From the NCBI GenBank assembly GCA_013042765.1, contig JABDPP010000202.1:1-9504 (forward strand): a stretch of DNA of 9,504 nt. Reading direction: 5' to 3'. Source of the stretch: Litoreibacter sp. (GTDB lineage: Bacteria > Pseudomonadota > Alphaproteobacteria > Rhodobacterales > Rhodobacteraceae). Below the pieces are notes generated by a model. The model had not been told where the DNA came from, ran no database searches, and saw only the letters and a list, made by a program, of their open reading frames with translations. The position numbers and the translations under genes were made by a program. Position 1 is the first letter of the stretch. Each line of letters starts with the position of its first letter. Positions 1 to 6,809 of the stretch are shown here, piece by piece.

Positions 1-2029
1 GCTCCACACCCCCGAAGACGGGCATGTCGATCCCTCCGGCGTAACGCAGGCTTTGGCCTCCGGCGCGCGGCAGGGCGGCGCGACCATCATCCGCCGCTGC
101 CGCGCAACAAACATCACGCAGACCCCCTCGGGCGAATGGCGCGTGGAGACCGAACATGGCGACATCCTGTGCGAGCATGTGGTGAATGCGGGCGGCACCT
201 ATGCCCGGCAGATGGGCGAATGGTCCGGTTTGCAATTGCCTATGACCTCCATGACGCACCATTATTTCGTCACCGATACCGTGCCCGAATTCGCGGAGCT
301 GGAGGCCGAACTTCCGGTGATCCGCGATGACAGACTCGTCTCGGGGTACATCCGGATGGAGCAGAAATCCGGCCTCATCGGGATTTACGAGAAAGAGAAC
401 CCGAACACCGTCTGGGAAGACCACTGCCCGTGGGAGGCGGAGAACGAGCTTTTTGCCGCCGATTACGACCGCGTCATGCCCTGGCTTGAAAACGCGCTCG
501 AGCGGATGCCGGTCTTTGCCGAGCTTGGCATCAAACGCGATGTCCATGGCGCGATCAGCCATCCGCCCGATGGCAACCCACTGGTCGGACCCGCGCCCGG
601 TATGCGCAATTACTGGTGCTGCTGCGGCACCCAGATCGGCATCGGCTGGGGGCCCGGCCTGACGCGGGAGCTGGCGCGCTGGATGGTGCATGGGTCCGCC
701 GATATCTCGATGCGGGAGTTCGATCCGCGCAGGTTCGGCAGCTACGCAACGCCCGACTGGCAGATCATCAAGGCCAAGGAAGACTACTGCCTGCGCCACG
801 AGATCCCGTTCCCGCATTTCAACCGGCTCGCGGGCCGCCCCGTCAAACCCTCCCCGCTTTTCGAGCGCCTCAAGGAAAAGGGCGCTGTGCATGAGGAGGT
901 CTATGGCCACGAACGGCCCCGCTGGTTTGCGATGAACGGGGTGGAGCAGCGCGACCACTACGCGTTCCGTCGTACCCCCGTCGACGCGCTTGTAGCTGAG
1001 GAATGCCGCGCCGTGCGCGAACGCGTCGGGCTGATGGATATCTCAGCCTTCACCAAGGTGGAGGTCTCGGGCCCCGACGCAGGAGCACTTCTTAACCGGC
1101 TGGTCGCGAACCGCCTGCCGAAAAAGCCGGGCGGGATCATCCTGACGCATCTTCTCAACCGGCGGGGCCGGATCGAGCTTGAGGCAACCGTCGTAAGACT
1201 TGCGGAAGATCGCTTCTACCTCGTTTGCGCGGCATTATTCGAGCAGCGCCTGCTCGACCACCTCGCGCAGAACCGCGTGCAGGAGGACGTGACAATCCGC
1301 TGCCTGTCAGAAGCATGGTCCGCCCTCGCCCTGAACGGGCCACGGGCCCGCGACGTACTGGCCGCCTGCACCGACGCGGCCTTGGACAACCGTGCGTTTC
1401 GCTGGCTGACGGCACAACAGATCACGATTGCAGGCCATCCGGTCTGGACCTTCCGCCTCTCCTATGCTGGCGAGTTGGGCTGGGAGTTACATATCCCGCG
1501 CGAAAACTCGCTCGCGGTCTATGATGCACTTTGGGCAGCGGGCACACCGCACGGCATCGCAGATTACGGAAGCTTTGCCATGAACGCCATGCGGATGGAG
1601 AAAGGTTTCAAAGGCGCAGGAGAGCTGAACAACGAAGTCACGTTGCCAGAGGCGGACGTGATGCGCTTCGCCAACCTCGAGAAGGAATTCCTCGGCCGTG
1701 AGGCGACTGAGCAATCCGCTGAAAACCCGCTCCCGTGGGTCTGCGTCTATCTGGAAATCGCGCCGGATGGCGAGATCGACGGCCATGGCGGTGAGGCAGT
1801 TCTGCTCGACGGTCGCGTGGTCGGCTCGACGTCTTCCGTCGCGTTCGGGCCGACCGTCGGCAAAATCCTTGCCTTTGCATATGTGGCACCCGAAGCTGCG
1901 GCACCGGGGACGCAGCTTGAAGTGGTCATCCACGGCGTCCCGCGCACGTCGCGGGTCCTGTCCGAACCGGCCTACGATCCTGAAAGCCTTTTGCCACGCA
2001 CCGATAAGTTGGAGGTCGCCGCCCAATGA
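1..2029 (+). CDS. FAD-dependent oxidoreductase fused to GcvT-like folate domain (dimethylglycine/sarcosine dehydrogenase-like), 5' partial
   Basis: The frame is open from base 2 to the TGA at 2027-2029, so the start lies outside the window; 675 residues are visible. Relatives are about 800 residues, so roughly 130 N-terminal residues are missing, including the Rossmann GxGxxG and any covalent-flavin histidine. Visible order: the rest of the DAO-type FAD domain (about 1-240), starting in the family-typical GHVDPS segment and ending in GIGWGPG; an FAO_M-type linker (about 240-310, DPRRFGSY); a GcvT folate-binding domain (about 315-590, GLMDIS and YAGELGWELH); and a GcvT C-terminal barrel (about 600-670). 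Family members oxidatively demethylate glycine-type N-methyl amines and pass the carbon to tetrahydrofolate. The architecture is clear but the substrate (dimethylglycine, sarcosine or another N-methyl amino acid) is not. An internal TTG at 53 is not a real start. It shares ATGA with the next gene, indicating one operon. Confidence 0.88.
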   Translation, partial: LHTPEDGHVDPSGVTQALASGARQGGATIIRRCRATNITQTPSGEWRVETEHGDILCEHVVNAGGTYARQMGEWSGLQLPMTSMTHHYFVTDTVPEFAELEAELPVIRDDRLVSGYIRMEQKSGLIGIYEKENPNTVWEDHCPWEAENELFAADYDRVMPWLENALERMPVFAELGIKRDVHGAISHPPDGNPLVGPAPGMRNYWCCCGTQIGIGWGPGLTRELARWMVHGSADISMREFDPRRFGSYATPDWQIIKAKEDYCLRHEIPFPHFNRLAGRPVKPSPLFERLKEKGAVHEEVYGHERPRWFAMNGVEQRDHYAFRRTPVDALVAEECRAVRERVGLMDISAFTKVEVSGPDAGALLNRLVANRLPKKPGGIILTHLLNRRGRIELEATVVRLAEDRFYLVCAALFEQRLLDHLAQNRVQEDVTIRCLSEAWSALALNGPRARDVLAACTDAALDNRAFRWLTAQQITIAGHPVWTFRLSYAGELGWELHIPRENSLAVYDALWAAGTPHGIADYGSFAMNAMRMEKGFKGAGELNNEVTLPEADVMRFANLEKEFLGREATEQSAENPLPWVCVYLEIAPDGEIDGHGGEAVLLDGRVVGSTSSVAFGPTVGKILAFAYVAPEAAAPGTQLEVVIHGVPRTSRVLSEPAYDPESLLPRTDKLEVAAQ

Positions 2030-3120
2030 ATATCCCGAACACCATGTCCGCATTCATCCTGACCGGTCACGGAGGTCTGGAGATGCTGGAGTACCGCACG
2101 GACTGGCCGGTGCCGGCACCTTCCGCCACCCAGGTCCTGATCCGGGTGGCAGCCTGCGGTCTGAACAACACCGATGTGAACACGCGCTCGGGCTGGTACT
2201 CGAAATCCGTTTCCGAGGCCACGACGGGCGAAGGCCATACCGAGGTCGGCGACAGCGATCCGGCCTGGGACGGAACACCGATCAGCTTCCCCCGCATTCA
2301 GGGTGCCGATGCGGTCGGTGTTGTTGCAGCCGTCGGTACCGACGCCAATCCGGATCTCTTGGGCAAGCGGGTTCTGATCGATTGCTGGCTGCGGGATTGG
2401 GACGATCCCCGCAACAAGGAAAAGACCGGTTATTTCGGTTCCGAATGCGATGGCGGGTTCGCACAATACACGCTTGCCGACCACCGCAATGTTCACCCGA
2501 TCGACAGCCCGCTATCCGACGCAGAGCTTGCCACGTTCTCCTGCTCGTCCAGCACGGCCGAGGGGATGCTGGAGCGCGCAAAGGTCGGACCGGAGGATAC
2601 GGTTCTGGTCACTGGCGCATCGGGCGGTGTCGGCTCGGCACTGATCCAACTCGCCAAGCGGCGCGGCGCCCGCGTCGTCGGCCTGGCCTCCGAAGACAAG
2701 CATGAGAGCCTCGCCCAGTTCGGCGCAGAAGCTTTGTTGCCCAGGCAACCCGAAAGCCTCGTTGCCGCGCTGAAGTCAGCCATTGGTCAGGATCGCGTTT
2801 CGGTCGTGGCCGATATCGTCGGTGGCCCTGCATTCCCCACAATCATTGATGTGCTGGAGCGCGGCGGGCGGTATACTTGCTCGGGCGCCATCGCAGGGCC
2901 GATCGTTGAGCTTGACCTGCGCACGCTCTACCTGCGCGACCTGACCTTCACCGGCTCCACCGTGTTGCCACCGGAGGTTTTCCCCAATCTCGTGCGCTAC
3001 ATCGAACGCGGCGAGATCAAGCCGGTTCTCGCCGCCACCTACCCATTGGCGGATTTGAAGCAGGCACAGCAGGCCTTTATCGACAAGACCCACACCGGCA
3101 ACATCGTGGTACTGCCATGA
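2026..3120 (+). CDS. Zinc-independent medium-chain dehydrogenase/reductase (quinone oxidoreductase/alcohol dehydrogenase-like)
   Basis: A 364-residue MDR-superfamily protein. The N-terminal GroES-like domain carries CGLNNTDVN (about 45-53). The nucleotide-binding domain has the dinucleotide loop VTGASGGVGSALIQLA (about 195-210), the form usual in NADPH-dependent quinone oxidoreductases. I do not see the Cys cluster of a structural zinc site. Relative to short quinone oxidoreductases there is extra sequence around residues 54-90 (GWYSKSV through SFPRIQGAD). The ATG at 2026 overlaps the upstream stop (ATGA), with GGAGGT at 2011-2016 nine nt before it. A second ATG at 2044 (MSAFILTGHGG) fits the usual family N-terminus but has no Shine-Dalgarno sequence. 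It is expected to be a soluble NAD(P)H-dependent enzyme acting on a carbonyl, enone or alcohol intermediate of the same pathway. The exact reaction cannot be assigned. Confidence 0.88.
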   Translation: MNIPNTMSAFILTGHGGLEMLEYRTDWPVPAPSATQVLIRVAACGLNNTDVNTRSGWYSKSVSEATTGEGHTEVGDSDPAWDGTPISFPRIQGADAVGVVAAVGTDANPDLLGKRVLIDCWLRDWDDPRNKEKTGYFGSECDGGFAQYTLADHRNVHPIDSPLSDAELATFSCSSSTAEGMLERAKVGPEDTVLVTGASGGVGSALIQLAKRRGARVVGLASEDKHESLAQFGAEALLPRQPESLVAALKSAIGQDRVSVVADIVGGPAFPTIIDVLERGGRYTCSGAIAGPIVELDLRTLYLRDLTFTGSTVLPPEVFPNLVRYIERGEIKPVLAATYPLADLKQAQQAFIDKTHTGNIVVLP

Positions 3121-3281
3121 TCAGGGAGCTGGTTCATCACGCGCGCGGTGCCGACCCAAGCTTGCCCATGGACCATCGCGATCATGCAGCGCTTCGCGTT
3201 TGGATCCACGAGATGGGATATGTCGAAAGGACTAGGCTCCGGATCCAATCTAGCACACCTCCTGCAAACCCGTTGCTCTGA
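3117..3281 (+). CDS. Possible small ORF, 54 residues, function unknown
   Basis: An ORF begins with an ATG at 3117 that overlaps the preceding stop codon as ATGA, the same coupling seen elsewhere in this window, and runs to TGA at 3279-3281. The predicted peptide begins MIRELVHHARGADPS, contains a His/Asp-rich MDHRDHAALRVW stretch, and is basic in its second half. There is no signal peptide, membrane segment or domain I recognise. No good Shine-Dalgarno sequence lies upstream, so translation would depend on reinitiation after the dehydrogenase. It could be a real small protein, a decayed remnant of a longer gene, or chance. It fills most of an otherwise unexplained gap between two genes of one putative operon. 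Confidence 0.25.
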   Translation: MIRELVHHARGADPSLPMDHRDHAALRVWIHEMGYVERTRLRIQSSTPPANPLL

Positions 3282-3282
3282 C

Positions 3283-4452
3283 ATGGATGTGCGCGCCGAT
3301 AGTCCAAAAGTGACGCCCAATACGCAGGCGGTGCGCCGGGCTTCCGACCAACGGCTTGTCCGGGTCCGGCTCTGGACAGTGCCCCTGACAAGCCACACAG
3401 CTTACCACATGGCCGAGGGCAAGACCTGTGACAACATCGAAACCATCGTCGTCGCGCTTGATACCGATACGGGTCTGACCGGGTGGGGTGAAGTTTGCCC
3501 GATCCCCCACTACCTCCCCGCCTACGCGCGCGGCGTCGCTCCGGCAATCACTGAGTTGGCGCCTGTACTCCTCAATGCCGATCCGGTTGGGGCGGAGGTG
3601 CTGATGGCCAAGCTCGACGCGTGGCTCCCAGGGCACCGCTATGCCAAGTCGGCCATCGACATCGCGCTGTGGGACCTGACGGCCCAGATCGCCGGATTGC
3701 CACTTCATAGGCTGCTGGGGGGGCGTCATACGGAGGATCTCGCCGTCTATCACTCGATCACCTGCATAGATCCAGACGAGATGGCGCGCATCGCACGGGA
3801 GGCGCTCCAGTCAGGGGTCCGGCAGATCCAGGTCAAGCTCGGGGCCGATGCCAATTGGGAAGCCGATGTGGCGCGCCTGCAAAAAGTGCGTGAAGCGGTG
3901 GGTGACGGGCCACTTGTCTATGGTGACTGGAATTGTGGCGCCAGCACGCTGGAGGCCAGCCGCGTCGGGCGGGCGGTCCGCGATCTGGACATCATGCTGG
4001 AGCAGCCCTGCAAGACGATCGAGGAATGCGCGCGGGTCCGGGAGGCCACGAACCTGCCCATGAAACTGGATGAGAACGCGCATGACACGGGCAGCATTTT
4101 GCGCGGGCACACGGCGGGCTGCATGGATGTCGCAGCCATCAAGCTGTCGAAATTCGGCGGGCTTTCGAAGGCCAGACAGGCTCGAGATCTGTGCTGCGCG
4201 CTAGGGGTCAAGATGTGTATCGAGGACACTTGGGGCTCCGACATTGCGACAGCGGCCGCGCTGCATCTGGGCGTGGCGACTGATCCGCGTGCGGTGCTCA
4301 ACGCCTGCGATCTGTCGGGATATGTCACGCCACGTCTGGACCCGAACGCGCCCTTGCGAAACGCGGGGCGCATCGCGCCACCCGAAGGACCCGGCCTCGG
4401 CGTGGTGCCCGATCTAGACGCGCTCGGCGCGCCGGACATGGTTTTGGACTAG
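3283..4452 (+). CDS. Mandelate racemase/muconate lactonizing enzyme family protein (enolase superfamily)
   Basis: Encodes an enolase-superfamily enzyme: an N-terminal capping domain (from RLVRVRLWTVPL, about residue 24) followed by a (beta/alpha) barrel. From the ATG at 3283 (389 residues), the presumed catalytic Lys is K185 in QIQVKLG (codon 3835-3837). The three metal ligands are D215 (VYGDWN), E240 (MLEQP) and D263 (KLDEN), and the opposite-face Lys is K287 (IKLSKFGG). This is the muconate lactonizing subgroup layout, but the first Lys of the usual KxK is Gln. Such enzymes remove the alpha proton of a carboxylate and then epimerise, dehydrate or cycloisomerise. Related enzymes near amino-acid catabolic genes include cis-3-hydroxy-L-proline dehydratase and hydroxyproline-betaine epimerase, so a proline- or betaine-type substrate is possible but unproven. 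The start is uncertain: GTG 3148, ATG 3220, ATG 3283, GTG 3310 and GTG 3331 are in frame and none has a strong ribosome site. Homology suggests the native N-terminus lies near 3331. Confidence 0.85.
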   Translation: MDVRADSPKVTPNTQAVRRASDQRLVRVRLWTVPLTSHTAYHMAEGKTCDNIETIVVALDTDTGLTGWGEVCPIPHYLPAYARGVAPAITELAPVLLNADPVGAEVLMAKLDAWLPGHRYAKSAIDIALWDLTAQIAGLPLHRLLGGRHTEDLAVYHSITCIDPDEMARIAREALQSGVRQIQVKLGADANWEADVARLQKVREAVGDGPLVYGDWNCGASTLEASRVGRAVRDLDIMLEQPCKTIEECARVREATNLPMKLDENAHDTGSILRGHTAGCMDVAAIKLSKFGGLSKARQARDLCCALGVKMCIEDTWGSDIATAAALHLGVATDPRAVLNACDLSGYVTPRLDPNAPLRNAGRIAPPEGPGLGVVPDLDALGAPDMVLD

Positions 4453-4461
4453 GAGGCAGAG

Positions 4462-5760
4462 ATGCTGAAACTCAACACACAGCAGGAATGGATCCAACGT
4501 GCACGCAAGGTTCTTCCGGCCGGAAGTTTCGGCAACTTCGATCCCGGCATCGTGATCCGCAACGGACAGGGCAGCCGTGTCTGGGACGAGGACGGAAACG
4601 AATACGTCGATTTCCTTATCGGATCGGGGCCAATGCTGCTGGGCCATGGCCACCCCGAAGTGCTCGAGGCCGTTCTGGAGCAACTCCCAAAGGGCATGAC
4701 CTTCTTTGCCAACAACGCGGCCGGGATCGAACTGGCCGAGGATATCTGTGGCGCCGTGCCCTGTGCCGAGCAGTTGCGCTACGTCTCTTCGGGGGGCGAA
4801 GCCGACATGTACGCGATCCGGCTCGCCCGCGCTTTCACCGGCCGCGGCAGGATCCTCAAGTTTGAAGGCGGTTATCACGGGATGAGCGCGGAGGCGCAGA
4901 TGAGCCTTGCGCCGAGCCGCATGGTGAACTTTCCGCAGGCGGTGCCCGACAGCGCGGGCATTCCCGAAAGCGTCCGGAACGAGATGCTGATCGCCCCATT
5001 CAATGACATCGACCACCTCCGCGGGGTTCTGGCCGAGCATGGCAGCGACATCGCAGGCATCATCGTCGAGCCTCTGCAGCGCATCATCCCGCCGGAGCCC
5101 GGCTTCCTCGAGGCTCTGCGCGCGGAATCCCGGAAATACGGGATCGTTCTGATCTTCGACGAGGTCGTGACGGGGTTCCGCTTTGCCTATGGCGGCGCGC
5201 AGGCACACTACGGCGTGACGCCCGACCTCTGCACCCTCGGCAAGGTCATCGGCGGAGGTTTCCCGCTTGCCGCCATCGCCGGACGGGCGGATATCATGGC
5301 GCATTTCGACAAGTCCGCTGTGGGTGCCGACAAGTGGCTGATGCAGCTCGGGACCCTCTCCGGCAATCCGGTGGCTGCAGTTGCCGGTCTGAAGACTCTG
5401 GAGATCCTGCGTCGCGCCGGGCAATACGAAAAGCTAAGGAGCTTCGGTGAAGCGCTGATGGGGATTGCCTCCGATGCCCTGAACGCGCAGGGCATCGCGC
5501 ACCGAATCGTGGGCGACGAGACCCTGTTCGACATCGTGTTCAGCGAGCGAGATATACGCGATTACCGCGACGTCTTCCATGCAGACAGTGCGAAATCGGC
5601 TCTCTTCAACAGCGTCCTGCGCGACAACGGGATCTTCAAATCCCCCAGCAAGACCTACCCTTGCCTTGCCCTGATCGATGCAGACTTCGATCTGACGCGG
5701 CAGGCTTTCCGCAAAGCGGCCAAAGCTCTGGCCGACATGCCGGTCAACAGCGAAGACTGA
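4462..5760 (+). CDS. Class III PLP-dependent aminotransferase, glutamate-1-semialdehyde 2,1-aminomutase-like
   Basis: A 432-residue fold-type I PLP enzyme. Visible features are the N-terminal VWDEDGNEYVDF segment and HGHPEV (about 62-67), a phosphate-binding segment SSGGEAD (109-115, where many relatives have SGTEA), YHG at 138-140, the PLP-pyridine Asp D233 in IFDEVVTGFR, and the Schiff-base Lys K261 in TLGKVIGGGFP. AGGAGG at 4451-4456 lies five nt before the ATG. The gene follows the enolase-superfamily gene by 9 nt, so the two are probably co-transcribed. It resembles HemL, but its place in a catabolic cluster and departures from HemL consensus argue for a catabolic aminotransferase, probably acting on an omega- or beta-amino compound or a semialdehyde. 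A true heme-pathway role seems less likely but cannot be excluded. The amino acceptor is unknown. Confidence 0.87.
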   Translation: MLKLNTQQEWIQRARKVLPAGSFGNFDPGIVIRNGQGSRVWDEDGNEYVDFLIGSGPMLLGHGHPEVLEAVLEQLPKGMTFFANNAAGIELAEDICGAVPCAEQLRYVSSGGEADMYAIRLARAFTGRGRILKFEGGYHGMSAEAQMSLAPSRMVNFPQAVPDSAGIPESVRNEMLIAPFNDIDHLRGVLAEHGSDIAGIIVEPLQRIIPPEPGFLEALRAESRKYGIVLIFDEVVTGFRFAYGGAQAHYGVTPDLCTLGKVIGGGFPLAAIAGRADIMAHFDKSAVGADKWLMQLGTLSGNPVAAVAGLKTLEILRRAGQYEKLRSFGEALMGIASDALNAQGIAHRIVGDETLFDIVFSERDIRDYRDVFHADSAKSALFNSVLRDNGIFKSPSKTYPCLALIDADFDLTRQAFRKAAKALADMPVNSED

Positions 5761-5803
5761 GCGCCAATCAGAGCTCCGTTACACCCCGAGGCATAACCGG
5801 ATC

Positions 5804-5834
5804 TCAGGCAAGCCCGCCTTGTCTCTCTGCCTGA
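5804..5834. repeat. Inverted repeat TCAGGCA / TGCCTGA (weak stem-loop)
   Basis: Seven bases, TCAGGCA at 5804-5810, are perfectly inverted as TGCCTGA at 5828-5834, with a 17-nt loop that also has a smaller CAAG/CTTG pairing. It lies 44 nt after the aminotransferase stop. It is not followed by a U-run, so it is a poor intrinsic terminator. It overlaps the putative -35 and spacer of the thi promoter, so it could instead be an operator-like palindrome or chance. Confidence 0.3.
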
Positions 5835-5847
5835 TAGCGTTTATAGA
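5819..5847 (+). promoter_or_regulatory. Putative sigma70-type promoter of the thi operon
   Basis: TTGTCT at 5819-5824 (4 of 6 to TTGACA) and TATAGA at 5842-5847 (4 of 6 to TATAAT) are separated by exactly 17 nt. Transcription would begin near 5853-5855, immediately before the first helix of the TPP aptamer at 5856. This placement is the strongest argument for it. The assignment is inference from spacing and position. Confidence 0.45.
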
Positions 5848-5855
5848 AATCCCTA

Positions 5856-5939
5856 TCCGTTGGGGTGCTCCATAAGGGGCTGAGAGGCGAAAGCAAACCC
5901 ATCGAACCTGATCCGGTCAATGCCGGCGGAGGGAACGGA
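5856..5939 (+). promoter_or_regulatory. TPP riboswitch aptamer (THI element)
   Basis: The conserved thi-box segments are all present: GGGGTGC (5862-5868), GCTGAGA (5879-5885), ACCC (5897-5900), CCTGATCCGGTCAATGCCGG (5907-5926) and GAGGGAA (5929-5935). Helices can be drawn directly: P1 TCCGTT 5856-5861 with AACGGA 5934-5939; P2 GGGT 5863-5866 with ACCC 5897-5900; P3 GCTCC 5867-5871 with GGGGC 5876-5880 closing an ATAA loop; a small GC-GAAA-GC hairpin at 5887-5894; P5 CCGG 5913-5916 with CCGG 5923-5926. It binds thiamine pyrophosphate and should repress the operon that starts at 6009 when TPP is plentiful. Confidence 0.95.
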
Positions 5940-6006
5940 GCACATTGAACGTGATACCTGCGTCAGACTGCTTCCCTCACCGGCCCCCGGGCACGAAAGG
6001 AAGCGG
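5929..6006 (+). promoter_or_regulatory. Riboswitch expression platform: ribosome-site sequestering hairpin with competing anti-sequestor
   Basis: An 8-bp helix pairs 5968-5975 (CTGCTTCC) with 5999-6006 (GGAAGCGG, one G-U), which covers the thiD Shine-Dalgarno GGAAG at 5999-6003. The TTCCCTC at 5972-5978 is also perfectly complementary (7 bp) to GAGGGAA at 5929-5935 inside the aptamer. The two pairings exclude each other. With TPP bound, GAGGGAA is held in the aptamer and the hairpin hides the ribosome site. Without TPP, GAGGGAA can take TTCCCTC and free it. This indicates control of translation initiation; no U-tract suggests termination. The pairings are seen directly and the mechanism is inferred. 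Confidence 0.65.
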
Positions 6007-6008
6007 CA

Positions 6009-6809
6009 ATGAGTTTGCCCAAAGCAATGACAATCGCCGGATCCGACAGTGGTGGTGGAGCCGGCATTCAGGCAGATCTCAAGACGTTCTCGGCCCTCGG
6101 TGTGTATGGCGCCAGCACGATCACCGCGATCACCGCGCAGAATACCCGTGATGTGACCGCAGTCGAGGCGGTCTCGAACGAGGTCGTAGCGGCCCAGATC
6201 GCAGCAGTTCTGGACGATATTTCAATCGACGCGATCAAGATCGGAATGCTCGGCGCCCCGACGCTCATTCAAACCGTTGCAACGGCACTGGAGCGCTTCT
6301 CCGGCCCCGTCGTACTCGATCCCGTCATGGTCGCCAAATCGGGGGCGGCGCTGCTGCCTGACGATGCGACACAAGCGCTTATCGAAATCCTTTTGCCCCG
6401 CGCCGATGTGCTGACGCCGAACCTTCCCGAGGCCGCGCGCCTCTTGGGCGAGGCGGAGGCCGAGACCGAGGACGCCGTCAGGTCACAGGGCGAACGCCTG
6501 TGCGCGATGGGACCGCGCGCCGTGGTCATGAAAGGCGGGCACGGCAAGGGCGATACCTGCGTGGACTGGCTGATAACCGAGAGCAGTGCGACAAATTTTG
6601 AAGCGCCGCGCATCTCCACAAGGAACACCCACGGAACGGGATGCACCATGTCCTCGGCCATCACGGCTGAACTGGCCAAAGGCGCGACCGTTGAGGAGGC
6701 GCTGCGCCGCGCCCACGCATGGTTGCACGAGGCCATCAAGGCCTCCGATCAGCTAGAGGTCGGGCACGGGCATGGCCCAGTGCATCACTTCCACGAGCTG
6801 TGGGCGTGA
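6009..6809 (+). CDS. thiD: Hydroxymethylpyrimidine/phosphomethylpyrimidine kinase ThiD
   Basis: A 266-residue ribokinase-family kinase that phosphorylates HMP and HMP phosphate to HMP pyrophosphate, the pyrimidine substrate of ThiE. Diagnostic motifs are AGSDSGGGAGIQADLKT near residues 10-26, MLDP-equivalent VVLDPVMVAKSG around 101-112, and the C-terminal anion-hole motif NTHGTGCTMS with its catalytic Cys/Gly region (about 212-221). Length matches the stand-alone ThiD family. The ATG at 6009 is preceded by GGAAG at 5999-6003 with five nt spacing, and this ribosome site is the one masked by the riboswitch hairpin. It is the first gene of the operon, so repression here should reach the downstream coupled genes. 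It overlaps thiO by 4 nt (GTGA). There is no fused ThiE domain; thiE is a separate gene downstream. Confidence 0.96.
   Translation: MSLPKAMTIAGSDSGGGAGIQADLKTFSALGVYGASTITAITAQNTRDVTAVEAVSNEVVAAQIAAVLDDISIDAIKIGMLGAPTLIQTVATALERFSGPVVLDPVMVAKSGAALLPDDATQALIEILLPRADVLTPNLPEAARLLGEAEAETEDAVRSQGERLCAMGPRAVVMKGGHGKGDTCVDWLITESSATNFEAPRISTRNTHGTGCTMSSAITAELAKGATVEEALRRAHAWLHEAIKASDQLEVGHGHGPVHHFHELWA

Noticed and set aside
53..55. TTG as the start of the first gene
   Set aside because: The frame stays open to the window edge and the upstream residues (HTPEDGHVDPS) match the family, so the gene simply begins outside the window.
1487..2053. 188-codon antisense ORF opposite the GcvT-domain region
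   Set aside because: It lies wholly opposite a well-supported gene, has no recognisable domain, and long antisense frames are expected in GC-rich coding DNA.
1698..2705. 335-codon + strand ORF bridging the first two genes in another frame
   Set aside because: It overlaps two supported genes and its product is dominated by Arg, Ser and Pro, typical of an out-of-frame GC-rich translation.
4414..5424. 336-codon antisense ORF opposite the aminotransferase
   Set aside because: The sense strand has an intact PLP enzyme with its Lys and Asp. The antisense product is composition-biased and resembles no family.
5804..5834. Intrinsic terminator after the aminotransferase gene
   Set aside because: The inverted repeat has a long loop and no U-run, so I list it only as a weak repeat.
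6719..6805. Longer thiO starting at ATG 6719
   Set aside because: It would add 29 Arg-rich residues before the FAD motif and overlap thiD by about 90 nt. GTG 6806 gives the usual N-terminus and the GTGA overlap used elsewhere in this operon.
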